DNA from: Comamonadaceae bacterium
GTDB lineage: Bacteria; Pseudomonadota; Gammaproteobacteria; Burkholderiales; Burkholderiaceae_C
Reading direction: 5' to 3'
Assembly: GCA_947460165.1 (NCBI GenBank)
Contig: CANHKH010000240.1
Coordinates: 1-5,685 of the forward strand
DNA length: 5,685 bases
Shown: positions 1 to 5,359 of the stretch, piece by piece
How the letters are laid out: every line of letters begins with the position of its first letter
Numbering within the stretch: the stretch's first letter is position 1
The notes under the pieces: model-generated
Seen by the model: the letters and a program-made list of their open reading frames with translations, nothing else
Database searches by the model: none
Told to the model about the DNA's origin: nothing
Position numbers and translations under genes: made by a program

Positions 1-37
1 GCTGCGCTGGTGGCGCTTAAAAAAATACGGCGTTGCA

Positions 38-2020
38 TCATTTGAGTAACTTTTCTTCGGCCAAGGCCAGACCCGCAGGTCGGCCCGAGAGCACCAAGGT
101 GTCGCCGCCTTCAAGCGTGCTGTCCTCGGCCAGGACCACGGTTTGACCCAGCGCTCGGCGCAAGCTCAGCACCTTCACGCCCATGGCGTGCAAGGCCAGC
201 GCCTCCAGCTGTTTGCCTGCCAGCCTGGTGCCGGGAGGCAAATTCACGGTGGCCAGGCGCTCTTGGTCAACTTCATGTTCGCCCATGTCGTCGGCGCCAT
301 GAAAGTAGCCGCGCAGCAGGTTGTAGCGCGCGTCGCGCTGCTCTTGCACCACGCGGATCACGCGGCGCATGGGCACGCCCACCAGTGCCAGCGCGTGGCT
401 GGCCAGCATCAGGCTGCCTTCTATGGCCTCGGGCACCACCTCGGTGGCGCCGGCTGCTTGCAGGGCTTCCAGGTCGTGGTCGTCGACGGTGCGCACAATC
501 ACGGGCACCGCTGGTGCGTGTTCGCGCGCATTGCTCAGCACCTTGAGGGCGCTGGGCGTGTCCAGGTAGGTCACCACCACGGCGCTGGCGCGGGCCAGGC
601 CTGCGGCCATCAAGGACTGCAGGCGCACCGCGTCGCCAAACACCACCGAGTTGCCCGCCGCTGCGGCTTGACGCACACGGTCCGGGTCCAGGTCCAGCGC
701 AATGTAGGGAATGCCTTCGTTGTCCAACATGCGCGCCAGGTTTTGGCCGCAGCGGCCGTAGCCGCAGATGATGACGTGCTTGTCGGTGGCAATGGCTTTG
801 CGCGCAATGCTGGTCATTTGCAGCGACTGTTGCATCCAGTCGCTGCTGACCAGCTTCATCACGATGCGGTTGGTGTGCAAGATGATGAAGGGCGTGGCCA
901 GCATGGACAACACCATGGCCGCCAGCACCGGGTTGAGCAAGCTGGGCGGCACCAGCCGGCTGTCTTGGGCCAGGCTCAGCAGCACAAAGCCAAATTCACC
1001 GGCCTGCGCCAAATACAAGCCTGTGCGCAGCGCCACGCCGTCGGTGGCCCCCGTCAGGCGGGCCAGCGCCGTGATCAGCACCAGCTTGAAGACCACAGGC
1101 ACGGCCAGCAGCACCAGCACCAAGGGCCAGTTCTCGGCCACCTCGCGCCAGTCCAGCATCATGCCAATGCTGATGAAAAACAGGCCCAGCAGCACGTCGT
1201 GAAAAGGCCGAATGTCGGTTTCCACCTGGTGCTTGTATTCGGTCTCCGAAATCAGCATGCCGGCAATGAAGGCCCCCAGCGCCAAGCTCAGGCCGGCCAG
1301 CTCGGTGAGCCAAGCCAGCGCCAGCGTGACCAGCAAGAGGTTGAGCACAAACAGCTCTTCACTTTTGCGCCTGGCCACCAGGGTGAGCCACCAGCGCATC
1401 ACCCTTTGCCCGCCGGTCAACAACACGCCCACCAACACGGCGGCTTTGACAAAGGCCAAAGCCAAGGCGCCAAAGAGTTGCTCAGGCGGCGAGCCCAGGG
1501 CCGGAATCACCACCAGCAGCGGCACCACCGCCAAGTCTTGGAACAAGAGCACGCCCATCACCCGGCGCCCGTGCTCGGTTTCCAGCTCCAGCCGCTCGAC
1601 CAGCAGCTTGACCACCAGCGCGGTGCTGCTCATGGCCACCGCACCCGACAGGGCCAAAGACGCTTGCCAGGACAGGTTCCACCAGCGCGGGGCCATGGCC
1701 GTCAGCACCAGCGAGCCGCCCACCACCAGCAGCATGGTCAGCGTCACTTGCAGCAGGCCCAAACCGAACACATGGCGACGCATGGCGCGCAGCTTGCTCA
1801 GGTTGAACTCCAGGCCGATGACGAACATCAAAAACACCACGCCGAATTCACCCAGGTGGCGCACGCTGTCGGCGTTTTGCGCCAGCGCCAGCGCGTTGGG
1901 GCCAATCACCACGCCCACCGCGAGATAGCCGAGCATGGGCGGCAATTTGAGCGAGCGGCAGATCACCACACCCACCACCGCAGCCAGGAGGTAAAAAAGG
2001 GTGAGTTCCAAACCTGTCAT
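38..2020 (-). CDS. CPA2-family monovalent cation:proton antiporter, KefB/KefC-like
   Basis: Predicted 660-residue inner-membrane K+(or Na+)/H+ antiporter with a cytoplasmic regulatory domain. Residues 1 to about 390 form the hydrophobic Na+/H+ exchanger domain. It shows the family motifs LGYLAVGVVIGP (30-41), VFLMFVIGLEF (62-72) and FQDLAVVP (160-167). A KefC-type loop, HQVETDIRP (264-272), precedes GLFFISIGM. Residues 414-530 are a TrkA-N/RCK Rossmann domain with GYGRCG at 420-425 and D443/D445 after the second strand. Residues about 580-655 resemble a TrkA-C domain. The start at 2020 was chosen because the first membrane helix begins directly after it, as in KefC; the frame stays open upstream only as antisense of kdsD. 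No Shine-Dalgarno sequence precedes it. Family knowledge: E. coli KefB/KefC are glutathione-gated K+ efflux systems. Here the arginine expected after the EG motif (534-535) appears to be serine, so glutathione gating is uncertain. No kefF-like gene is visible nearby. Family call firm; ion and ligand open. Confidence 0.94.
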   Translation of the reverse strand: MTGLELTLFYLLAAVVGVVICRSLKLPPMLGYLAVGVVIGPNALALAQNADSVRHLGEFGVVFLMFVIGLEFNLSKLRAMRRHVFGLGLLQVTLTMLLVVGGSLVLTAMAPRWWNLSWQASLALSGAVAMSSTALVVKLLVERLELETEHGRRVMGVLLFQDLAVVPLLVVIPALGSPPEQLFGALALAFVKAAVLVGVLLTGGQRVMRWWLTLVARRKSEELFVLNLLLVTLALAWLTELAGLSLALGAFIAGMLISETEYKHQVETDIRPFHDVLLGLFFISIGMMLDWREVAENWPLVLVLLAVPVVFKLVLITALARLTGATDGVALRTGLYLAQAGEFGFVLLSLAQDSRLVPPSLLNPVLAAMVLSMLATPFIILHTNRIVMKLVSSDWMQQSLQMTSIARKAIATDKHVIICGYGRCGQNLARMLDNEGIPYIALDLDPDRVRQAAAAGNSVVFGDAVRLQSLMAAGLARASAVVVTYLDTPSALKVLSNAREHAPAVPVIVRTVDDHDLEALQAAGATEVVPEAIEGSLMLASHALALVGVPMRRVIRVVQEQRDARYNLLRGYFHGADDMGEHEVDQERLATVNLPPGTRLAGKQLEALALHAMGVKVLSLRRALGQTVVLAEDSTLEGGDTLVLSGRPAGLALAEEKLLK

Positions 2021-2101
2021 TGGTCGATGGTAGCGGATGCGCCCACCTTGCAAAGGGCCAGATTGAAAGGGCCACATGGGCCTGCTCTTTACAATCCGCC
2101 C
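2021..2101. promoter_or_regulatory. Divergent promoter region between the antiporter gene and kdsD, with a direct repeat
   Basis: This 81-base spacer must hold the promoters of both divergent genes. The 9-base sequence AAAGGGCCA occurs twice in the same orientation, at 2052-2060 and 2066-2074 (14-base period), followed by a further GGGCC at 2078-2082. The repeats lie where the -35 regions of both promoters would fall, so they could be a shared operator or activator site; that is inference. No regulator is encoded in the window. Confidence 0.35.
2090..2095 (+). promoter_or_regulatory. Probable -10 element of the kdsD-kdsC-lptC operon
   Basis: TACAAT matches the sigma-70 -10 consensus at five of six bases. 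It ends 6 bases before the kdsD ATG, so transcription starting about 7 bases downstream would begin at or next to the A of the start codon, giving a leaderless mRNA. No good -35 lies 16-18 bases upstream; the nearest, TTGAAA at 2063-2068, has a 21-base spacer. The sequence before the ATG contains no purine-rich Shine-Dalgarno element, which agrees with a leaderless start. Confidence 0.4.
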
Positions 2102-3091
2102 ATGCCTTTGCCCCCCACCTTCGATCCGGCCCAGTCTGTGGCCCTGGCCCGCAAGACCTTTGAAATTGAAGCGGCCGCCGTGCAGGCCATGGCGGTGCGC
2201 GTCGGTCAAGAGTTCAGCCAGGCCGTGGCCTTGCTGCTGGGCTGCCAGGGCCGTGTGGTGGTGATGGGCATGGGCAAAAGCGGTCACATCGGCCGAAAAA
2301 TTGCGGCGACTTTGGCCTCCACCGGCACGCCCGCCTTGTTCGTGCACCCGGCCGAAGCCAGCCACGGCGACTTAGGCATGATCACCGCCGCCGATGTGGT
2401 GCTGGGCCTGTCCAACAGCGGCGAGAGTGAAGAGCTCACCAACTTGCTGCCTGCGCTGCGGCGCCAGCAAGTCAGCCTGATTGCCCTGACCGGCGGGCTC
2501 GATTCTTCTCTGGCACGCCATGCCCAGGTGGTGCTGGACACCAGCGTCAGCCAAGAAGCCTGCCCGCTGAATTTGGCGCCCACGGCCAGCACCACGGCCC
2601 AGCTGGCCATGGGCGACGCCCTGGCCGTGGCCTTGCTCGACGCCCGCGGCTTCAAGCCCGAGGACTTTGCGCGCTCGCACCCCGGCGGCGCCCTGGGCCG
2701 CAAGCTGCTCACGCATGTGAGCGATGTGATGCGCTCGGGCGACGCCGTGCCCAGTGTGGGACCGCAAGCGAGCTTCAGCGAGCTGATGCGCGAGATCAGC
2801 AGCAAGGGCCTGGGGGCCACGGCCGTGGTCGACGACCAGCGCCGCGTGCTGGGCATCTTCACCGACGGCGACCTGCGCCGCCTGGTCGAACAAGGCCAGG
2901 ACCTGCGCGCCTTGCGGGCGGCCGACGTGATGCACACCCAGCCGCGCACCGTGCAGGCCCAGGCCCTGGCGGCCGAGGCAGCAGCGCTCATGGAGCAGCA
3001 CCTGATCACCAGCGTGCTGGTGGTGGACGGGCAGCAGCGCCTGTGCGGCGCGCTCAACAGCAACGACCTCATGCGCGCCAAGGTGATCTGA
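2102..3091 (+). CDS. kdsD: D-arabinose-5-phosphate isomerase (KpsF/GutQ/KdsD family)
   Basis: Cytoplasmic enzyme converting D-ribulose 5-phosphate to D-arabinose 5-phosphate, the first dedicated step of Kdo synthesis for LPS. The product is 329 residues, against 328 for E. coli KdsD, and is collinear with it. The N-terminal SIS sugar-isomerase domain (about 45-180) has GMGKSGHIG at 56-64, HGDLGM at 88-93 and SNSGES at 104-109. Residues K59, H88, E111, E152 and H193 fall at the positions implicated in E. coli KdsD activity. SHPGGALGRKLL (192-203) links to two CBS domains (about 205-262 and 270-329), the second bearing ITSVLVVDG. The ATG at 2102 is the only start matching family length; the open frame upstream is antisense to the antiporter gene. 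It is the first gene of an operon and overlaps kdsC by one base. The identity is secure. A capsule or glucitol-linked paralogue (KpsF, GutQ) is the alternative, but the kdsC-lptC context favours KdsD. Confidence 0.96.
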   Translation: MPLPPTFDPAQSVALARKTFEIEAAAVQAMAVRVGQEFSQAVALLLGCQGRVVVMGMGKSGHIGRKIAATLASTGTPALFVHPAEASHGDLGMITAADVVLGLSNSGESEELTNLLPALRRQQVSLIALTGGLDSSLARHAQVVLDTSVSQEACPLNLAPTASTTAQLAMGDALAVALLDARGFKPEDFARSHPGGALGRKLLTHVSDVMRSGDAVPSVGPQASFSELMREISSKGLGATAVVDDQRRVLGIFTDGDLRRLVEQGQDLRALRAADVMHTQPRTVQAQALAAEAAALMEQHLITSVLVVDGQQRLCGALNSNDLMRAKVI

Positions 3092-3687
3092 TGGCACTGA
3101 CGCCCACACCCGCGCTGCGCTTTACCCCCGAGCAACTGCTGCCTGCGCAAGACGTGCGGGTGGCGTTTTTCGATGTGGACGGGGTGCTCACCGACGGTGG
3201 GCTGTACTTCAGCGAACACCCCGAGCGTTTCAACGCCCAGGGCGAGTCGCTGGTGGCCAGTGAAACCATCAAGCGTTTCAACACCTTGGACGGCCATGGT
3301 TTGAAGCTCTTGCAAAAAGCGGGCATCACGCCGGTGGTGATCACCGGCCGCGATAGTCAGGTGTTGCGCGCGCGCTTGCATGCCTTGGGCATCACGCACG
3401 CCCACTTTGGCACCGAGGACAAGCGCCCGGCGGCCGAGGCCAGCTTGCAGCAGCTCGGCCTGAGTTGGGACCAAGCCGCCGCCATGGGGGACGACTGGCC
3501 CGACCTGCCCGTGATGCGGCGCGCCGCCGCCAGCTGCGCACCTGCCCATGCCCATGCCGAGGTCCAGGCCGTGGCGCATTACCTCACGCAAGCCGCCGCC
3601 GGCCACGGCGCAGCCCGAGAGTGGTGCGACCTGCTGCTCACGGCCACCGGTCACTACGCCCGCATGCTCGAGGACCACCTGCGGTGA
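3091..3687 (+). CDS. kdsC: 3-deoxy-D-manno-octulosonate 8-phosphate phosphatase (HAD family)
   Basis: Hydrolyses Kdo 8-phosphate to Kdo and phosphate in the cytoplasm, just before CMP activation by KdsB. The 198-residue protein is a capless C0-type HAD phosphatase, a family that works as tetramers. Visible motifs are motif I DVDGVLTD (28-35; nucleophile D28, acid/base D30), motif II TGR (85-87), motif III K111 and motif IV GDDWPD (133-138). The C-terminal GHGAAREWCDLLL (171-183) matches the conserved tail of KdsC. The ATG at 3091 shares its A with the kdsD stop (TGATG) and has AAGGTG at 3080-3085, five bases upstream, as ribosome binding site, so translation is probably coupled. Relative to E. 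coli KdsC, from memory, the stretch between motif I and the DGHG at 67-70 is about 13 residues longer. The gene overlaps lptC by four bases. Identification is firm from motifs, length and operon context. Confidence 0.95.
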   Translation: MALTPTPALRFTPEQLLPAQDVRVAFFDVDGVLTDGGLYFSEHPERFNAQGESLVASETIKRFNTLDGHGLKLLQKAGITPVVITGRDSQVLRARLHALGITHAHFGTEDKRPAAEASLQQLGLSWDQAAAMGDDWPDLPVMRRAAASCAPAHAHAEVQAVAHYLTQAAAGHGAAREWCDLLLTATGHYARMLEDHLR

Positions 3688-4379
3688 AGCTGCCCCTGAT
3701 GGCCGCCCGCGCCACCCCCGCCAAGCGGTCCATGCAAGTGCTTCGCTTGGTCTTCGGCCTGTGGGACAGGCTGGCGATTTACCTGCCCTTGGTGCTGATG
3801 GGGCTGTTGTCGCTGCTCACCTATTGGATGGTGCGCATCACGCCCGCCCTCAATGAACCTGAAGAAGTGCGTCCCGCCGTGCACGAGGTGGACTTTTACA
3901 TGCGCGGCGCCCTGGTCAAAACCTACGACAAAGACGGACGCCTGCAAGCGCAGCTGTCAGGGGCCGAAATGCGCCACTATGGTGACAACGATTCGGTGGA
4001 GATTGACCTGCCGCGCTGGCAGTCCACCGCCCCAGACGGCCGCATCACCCGCGCCACCGCGCAACGCGCCCTCAGCCTCGACGACGGCTCTGAAATGCAG
4101 TTGTTGGGCCAGGCCATGGTGGTGCGTCAAGCGTGGACCAGCCCCGCCGGCACAGCGCTGCCGCGCATGGAATACCGCAGCGAGTTTTTGCATGTTTTTG
4201 CGCGGGACGAACGCGTTGAGTCCCACCTGCCCGTGCGGTTTTTCAGCGGCAGTGACGAGTTCAGCGCAGACAGTTTTCGCTATGACCATCTTGGCCGTAC
4301 GCTGCAGCTCGAAGGCCGCGTCACTGCCCGTTTGCTGCCGCGCCGCAGCGCGCCATCTGCGGCTCGACCGGCACCCTGA
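3684..4379 (+). CDS. lptC: LPS export ABC transporter periplasmic protein LptC
   Basis: Bitopic inner-membrane protein that takes LPS from the LptBFG transporter and passes it to LptA along the periplasmic bridge. The predicted product is 231 residues, somewhat longer than the 191 of E. coli LptC. A short basic cytoplasmic N-terminus is followed by one membrane helix at about 31-50. The periplasmic beta-jellyroll LptC domain spans about 65-218 and includes DFYMRGALVKTYDKDG (70-85) and FSADSFRYDHLGRTLQLEG (193-211). I chose the GTG at 3684, which overlaps the kdsC stop as GTGA. CGAGGA at 3669-3674 sits nine bases before it as ribosome binding site. ATG at 3699, five codons in, is a possible alternative with weaker upstream sequence. 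It is the last gene of the kdsD-kdsC-lptC operon. The usual next genes, lptA and lptB, are absent and a terminator follows 37 bases after the stop. Confidence 0.92.
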   Translation: MKLPLMAARATPAKRSMQVLRLVFGLWDRLAIYLPLVLMGLLSLLTYWMVRITPALNEPEEVRPAVHEVDFYMRGALVKTYDKDGRLQAQLSGAEMRHYGDNDSVEIDLPRWQSTAPDGRITRATAQRALSLDDGSEMQLLGQAMVVRQAWTSPAGTALPRMEYRSEFLHVFARDERVESHLPVRFFSGSDEFSADSFRYDHLGRTLQLEGRVTARLLPRRSAPSAARPAP

Positions 4380-4416
4380 ACCTGCCAGACACGTTGGGCG
4401 GCCAGCGCCCAGACGC

Positions 4417-4450
4417 AAAAAAGCCCCAAAGCTTGCGCTGAGGGGCTTTT
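4417..4450. terminator. Bidirectional factor-independent terminator between lptC and the RRM gene
   Basis: The stem AAAAGCCCC (4419-4427) pairs with GGGGCTTTT (4442-4450). An inner AGC/GCT stem (4430-4432 with 4437-4439) closes a TTGC loop. Read on the + strand it ends lptC transcripts with four T. Read on the minus strand it gives a GC-rich stem running into six T (4422-4417), ending transcripts of the RRM gene 82 bases past that gene's stop. The convergent arrangement fits use in both directions. Confidence 0.85.
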
Positions 4451-4531
4451 GAAGTGCACGCTCAAGGCGTGCGGTTCAAAGACTACATCTTGAAGACAAG
4501 CTCAAGGTGCGGCCCAGACAGAGCCAAGGGC

Positions 4532-4987
4532 TCAATAGCCGCCGCGGCCACCACCGCCGCCGCCACCACCACGGCCACCGCCGCCGTAGGGGCTGCGGAA
4601 ACCACCGTCGCTGCCACCGCCGCCGCCACCACCGTAGCCGCCGCCGCTGGAACGGCCACCGCCGCCGCCGCCACCACCACCGTAGCCGCCGCCACCACCA
4701 CCGCCGCCGCCGAAGCCGCCGCTGCGTGGAGGACGAGCCTCCATGGGACGGGCTTCATTGACGACCACGCTGCGGCCGCCCATGGACTGGCCGTTCATGC
4801 CGCTGATGGCCGCTTGTGCCTCGGCATCGCTGCCCATTTCCACAAAACCAAAGCCTTTGGAGCGGCCGGTGTCGCGCTCCATCATGACTTTGGCGCTGGT
4901 CACAGCACCGAATTCGGAAAAGGATTGCTGCAGATCTTCATCGCGCACGGAATACGGCAGGTTGCCGACGTAAAGCTTGTTGCCCAT
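4532..4987 (-). CDS. Glycine-rich RNA-binding protein with one RRM domain
   Basis: A 151-residue protein likely to bind single-stranded RNA in the cytoplasm. Residues 3-79 form one RRM. RNP2 is LYVGNL (5-10) and RNP1 is KGFGFVEM (44-51), with the aromatic residues Y6, F46 and F48 expected to stack on RNA bases. Residues 90-151 are almost pure glycine with a few Y, F, S and R, ending RGGY. The layout resembles cyanobacterial Rbp proteins and plant or animal cold-inducible glycine-rich RRM proteins; a cold-shock or RNA-chaperone role here is inference. The ATG at 4987 was chosen because RRMs start immediately after it and GAGGAG (4995-5000) lies seven bases upstream. A GTG 33 codons further up is open in frame but adds a non-RRM extension. 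The Shine-Dalgarno sequence lies inside an inverted repeat (see separate entry). The gene is monocistronic, convergent with lptC, with a terminator at 4417-4450. Confidence 0.94.
   Translation of the reverse strand: MGNKLYVGNLPYSVRDEDLQQSFSEFGAVTSAKVMMERDTGRSKGFGFVEMGSDAEAQAAISGMNGQSMGGRSVVVNEARPMEARPPRSGGFGGGGGGGGGYGGGGGGGGGRSSGGGYGGGGGGGSDGGFRSPYGGGGRGGGGGGGGRGGY
4535..4720 (-). repeat. Low-complexity glycine-codon (GGN) repeat tract encoding the protein tail
   Basis: About 186 bases made mainly of GGC and GGT codons on the minus strand, read on the + strand as runs of GCC, ACC and CCG. It encodes residues 90-151 of the RRM protein. The tract is imperfect, with R, S, Y, F and D codons breaking the glycine runs. 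Such tracts can change length by slippage or recombination, so the tail may vary between strains. Confidence 0.85.
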
Positions 4988-4990
4988 CTT

Positions 4991-5031
4991 GGGACTCCTC
5001 AAAAACACTGAAACGAAAGCGATGGAGTCCC
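4991..5031 (-). promoter_or_regulatory. Inverted repeat in the RRM-gene leader that would bury its Shine-Dalgarno sequence
   Basis: On the minus-strand mRNA, GGGACUCC (5031-5024) and GGAGUCCC (4998-4991) are perfectly complementary over 8 bp, six of them G-C, around a 25-base loop (5023-4999). The second arm contains the GGAG of the Shine-Dalgarno element GAGGAG (5000-4995) and ends three bases before the AUG. When folded, this stem should block ribosome binding. The loop is rich in U, including a run of five. Whether it acts as a thermosensor, an autoregulatory site or simply a structural element cannot be told from sequence. Confidence 0.6.
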
Positions 5032-5098
5032 GAAAGCACTGAGCGCGAAACTGACCAATCACCTGACTCGTGCGGCAGTTGCCCACTACACCCTGCGG

Positions 5099-5129
5099 AT
5101 TATGCGCGAGATTGCTTAAACAAAGGCAA
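5099..5129 (-). promoter_or_regulatory. Candidate sigma-70 promoter of the RRM gene
   Basis: On the minus strand, CATAAT (5104-5099) matches the -10 consensus at five of six bases, and TTGCCT (5129-5124) matches the -35 at four of six. The 19-base spacer is longer than the 17 preferred, so this is a weak-to-moderate call. Transcription would start near 5092 and give a leader of about 105 bases containing the whole Shine-Dalgarno hairpin. Confidence 0.35.
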
Positions 5130-5299
5130 GCAGATTAACAAGTGCTTACCCCAGTTCTGAACAAACTTTCTGTGCGCTATCGATAAAAACCCTGCATCGC
5201 GTCTGTGGACAGGTCAGCGCAAGTAAAAATTTTGTTTCAAATCAAAGACTTGAAAAAAACATTGAAATTTCACTCTCGCAGTCACAAACTCATTTTTTG

Positions 5300-5321
5300 A
5301 ACCATAAACTGTGGTTTTTTT
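5300..5321 (+). terminator. Terminator-like hairpin on the + strand with no gene in front
   Basis: AACCATA (5300-5306) pairs with TGTGGTT (5310-5316), with one G-T wobble and an AAC loop, followed by five more T (5317-5321). The T tract is on the + strand only. On the minus strand, where the flanking genes lie, the stem has a mismatch and is followed by A residues. The stem has only two G-C pairs, so stability is modest. It could end a small + strand transcript, or be chance in AT-rich DNA. Confidence 0.3.
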
Positions 5322-5359
5322 AGCGATTGGTCGGCTGTCGGCCCGCCGCTTTGAACGTT

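Larger units (their letters stand above)
4988..5359. other. 372-base intergenic region between the RRM gene and the ammonium transporter gene
   Basis: I find no protein gene here. Positions 4988 to about 5092 are the probable leader of the RRM gene. From about 5111 to 5320 the DNA is clearly more AT-rich than its surroundings. It contains a perfect 10-base palindrome, TGAAATTTCA (5263-5272), TTTCAA/TTGAAA arms at 5235-5240 and 5250-5255, and an 8-base palindrome TATCGATA (5178-5185). A hairpin followed by T residues lies at 5300-5321 on the + strand. No clear minus-strand terminator for the ammonium transporter gene is seen. Confidence 0.6.

Noticed and set aside
2..49. Possible C-terminus of a + strand gene entering from the left (frame ending LKKYGVASFE, stop at 47-49).
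   Set aside because: Only 15 codons are visible and no family can be recognised. It would overlap the end of the antiporter gene by 12 bases. It can be settled only with sequence to the left.
143..2101. Very long open frame on the + strand opposite the antiporter gene, in frame with kdsD.
   Set aside because: The translation is rich in H, Q and G with no recognisable domain until kdsD begins at 2102. It is the mirror of GC-biased codon use in the antiporter gene, and kdsD at full family length needs no extension.
2284..3678. 464-codon minus-strand open frame opposite kdsD and kdsC.
   Set aside because: No domain, low-complexity R/S/A-rich product, and the opposite strand encodes two unmistakable enzymes.
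3684..3698. Alternative lptC start at the ATG at 3699.
   Set aside because: Possible, but GTG at 3684 has a better placed ribosome binding site and the typical 4-base overlap with kdsC. The five-codon difference does not touch the membrane helix.
4535..4720. Repetitive GCC/ACC tract as a possible CRISPR array or tandem-repeat element.
   Set aside because: No constant repeat with unique spacers; the three-base periodicity is explained by glycine codons.
4454..5011. + strand open frame coding for long Ala/Thr/Val runs.
   Set aside because: It is the reverse complement of the glycine-codon tract of the RRM gene. The RRM motifs on the minus strand show which strand is coding.
4988..5086. N-terminal extension of the RRM protein from a GTG at 5086.
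   Set aside because: The added 33 residues do not resemble RRM sequence, and a strong GAGGAG sits correctly before the ATG at 4987.
5204..5212. TGTGGACAG as a DnaA box.
   Set aside because: Only seven of nine bases match the consensus on the reverse strand, it is single, and no origin-like cluster or replication gene is nearby.
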